Origin: Dioscorea cayenensis subsp. rotundata
Lineage: Eukaryota; Streptophyta; Magnoliopsida; Dioscoreales; Dioscoreaceae
Direction: 5' to 3'
Length of the DNA stretch: 64,000 nucleotides
Assembly: GCF_009730915.1 (NCBI RefSeq)
Contig: NC_052494.1
Coordinates: 558,001 to 622,000 of the forward strand
The notes under the pieces are model-generated. The model had not been told where the DNA came from. It made no database searches and saw only the letters and a program-made list of their open reading frames with translations. Each line of letters starts with the position of its first letter. Position 1 is the stretch's first letter. This document shows positions 58,747 through 64,000 of the stretch, piece by piece. The translations under genes were made by a program, and so were the position numbers.

Positions 58747-60300
58747 AATGTCTTTGCTTCATGATTCCTTGGAGCATTAGCTACATGACTCCAGTTCAAA
58801 TTGTTACAGACATTTACTTCTTGAGTATCAAGAAGATATGATGTTAAAGTTGTCCAAAGTAAAGGATTTCTGTTGAGATTGAGAAGCTTCCCATTGCTGA
58901 GAATTCATCATATAAAAGCTTGGAGGCAATAAAATCAAGGGCTTGTTTGACTGATCAAGCCACTAAATTTTGGTGATGGGTCAATTTCTCCATCTATTAT
59001 TGTAAATCATCTAGACCCAATTATAGTACTTCATATCAACACGATCTTTGATATTGTTTACGTGTCAGTTGTTCATTAAAAATGCTGAGTTAGTTCATGT
59101 AAATGAACCATTAGCTAGAGATTGAATGCCAATGATGTCAATTTTGCCATCTCTTTCTTAATTCATATTTCTTATACTCATCCAGTTTTACTGCATTCTC
59201 TACTTATGGTACTTCTGATATTCGGTTCTTCCTAACATGCCATAACCTGTAAGTTCAATAAATAATATTGTTGATCGGTATGGAATTCACCTGGGGATCA
59301 TATCATGCAATCAAGTAGAAAGAACTAAGTGACCATTTTCTGTTCTTTTCACATGGAGCTAAGATGAAGTGCAGTTGAACTATTTAGGTAGCTAAATACA
59401 ATGATGTATGACATGTAGTTTCTTTTGAGAAATACTACTATTGAAATGATGAAGACACTTTGATTTGCCATGCACTGATGCTGTCTGAACTTGGTTTCAT
59501 GATCCACCGAAAAGATTTGCGCGTTCAAGGTATGTTATTATTTTCCTTTTACTTGATTAATTGTGTTGTGCAGTGATGATTGATCCACAAGGAAAAGCTT
59601 GGTATGTATTTTAGTAGACGATGAGAAATCAATGGGTATTGGTAGTAAGTTCTAATGAATGATGCCATGTTCATTGTAAGGCAGACAATTTGATAACAGC
59701 AGATTTATCGGTTTAGAAAAGGTCTGTAAATGCTTTTGTTCTACTTGATAATAAACCGTATATAGTCATCAGTTTGTATCTCTACTGCAGATTGAGATAG
59801 AATAGAAATAAGTTGCTCAAATTAGTTTATAGATGTGGAGTTTTATATCACATTTCAGTTTGGTAACTGTAGCTTGTTGTTTGCTTGTTTTACTTATCAG
59901 ACTCAATTGTTTCTCTCTTGTTATATGTGTCTTGAAAACTTTGTTTTATGCTATCCTAGTGATAAACTCCCTGCTATCCAACCCTGGAGGGAAGAGCGAG
60001 AGGTGTTTCTCATACATAACTCTTACATATAATCAGAAAGTCAATTATAATATGAGAGGTTCGAATTCAAAATCTCTTAATTATAAACACGGGTAGGTAC
60101 TAGTGGACTAGTCCACTGTTCATTAGCTTCGCCTTTTCATTAGAAAACAAAGACCACCAAACATTTACAATTTATATAAAAATATATTAATTTAGATTTA
60201 TAATAATAGGAATAAAATTTGTAAAATATTTAAGTAAGAGTAATGTCTGAATTTCAGTTATAGCATTTAATAAAAATAATAATAATTATAATTTCATAGT
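58747..60300. other. Intergenic DNA between the ADA1-like and CK2 genes
   Basis: The first few hundred bases are presumably the 3' UTR of the ADA1-like gene. No other gene is seen. A 14-bp perfect palindrome GTGGACTAGTCCAC lies at 60103-60116 in a transposon-like block (59960-60180). Confidence 0.4.
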
Positions 60301-60349
60301 ATAAAAGCCCAACCCAATAGAGCAATCGTCAAAAGCCCGGCCCAAAGAA
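60301..60349 (+). promoter_or_regulatory. GCCCA-type motifs upstream of CK2 alpha
   Basis: AAAGCCCAACCC and AAGCCCGGCCCAAAG are site II-like elements (TGGGC on the opposite strand), common before plant housekeeping and growth genes. They lie about 230-270 bp before the ATG. Motif match only. Confidence 0.4.
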
Positions 60350-60575
60350 AGACTAGAACCAAAGCAAACGAGATCCCGATCGAAGCCATCCCCATTGATA
60401 TCCTCGACCTCCCCCTCGACCTCTTTCCTTCGCTCTGGTCTCCGACGACGACGACGACGACGCCACTTCTCCGGCGAAGGAGGTGATGGTGATAAGCTGA
60501 GGTATTACCTAAACTCTCCTTATACTCGCCACAATCCGTGAGATCGACATCAGTATCGAAGCTTTAGCGATTCCT

Positions 60576-63971
<3,396 letters not shown>

Positions 63972-64000
63972 TAATATCTATTTGGATATCATTTATGTTC

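Overview
This window is nuclear DNA of a flowering plant. Five genes can be recognised: adenine phosphoribosyltransferase, a ZAT-type C2H2 zinc-finger repressor, an NPH3/RPT2-like BTB protein, a SAGA ADA1-like subunit and casein kinase 2 alpha. All carry plant signatures such as QALGGH zinc fingers, a DLNLP EAR motif and GT-AG introns, and they sit in AT-rich DNA full of Stowaway, hAT and PIF/Harbinger elements and retrotransposons. I cannot name the species from sequence alone.

Layout. 0.6-3.5 kb: adenine phosphoribosyltransferase gene on the minus strand, last exon outside the window, with a possible organelle-targeted long form. 3.5-6.5 kb: hairpins, a 279-bp-period tandem duplication and a clean hAT-like MITE with an 8-bp target duplication. 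6.5-7.1 kb: the intronless zinc-finger repressor. 7341-8340: 1000-N gap. 8.3-19.5 kb: decayed LTR retrotransposons (two related Athila/Tat-like fragments and further unclassified debris). 21.15-27.55 kb: a complete but heavily decayed Ty1/copia element bounded by two LTRs. 29.6-32.2 kb: NPH3/BTB gene on the minus strand, read in full except for two single-base frameshifts. 34-40.7 kb: intergenic DNA with microsatellites and several MITEs. 40.7-49.1 kb: a decayed formamidase gene, most of which appears twice on either side of a second 1000-N gap. 49.1-56.3 kb: a 7.16-kb PIF/Harbinger transposon inside a hAT-like MITE. 57.1-58.7 kb: ADA1-like SAGA subunit (plus). 60.5 kb to the end: the first six coding exons of CK2 alpha (plus).

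The genes are independent eukaryotic units, mostly housekeeping (purine salvage, SAGA co-activator, CK2) plus a stress-type repressor and an NPH3-family signalling protein. No operon-like or defence-like system is visible. The most informative observations are structural. The contig ends at the second gap overlap by about 3.4 kb, which looks like an unmerged allelic (haplotig) duplication. One of the two copies preserves the empty target site of the Harbinger element carried by the other. The second notable point is a roughly 450-bp inverted repeat, 12 kb apart, flanking the NPH3/BTB gene and keeping a G-box-containing core.
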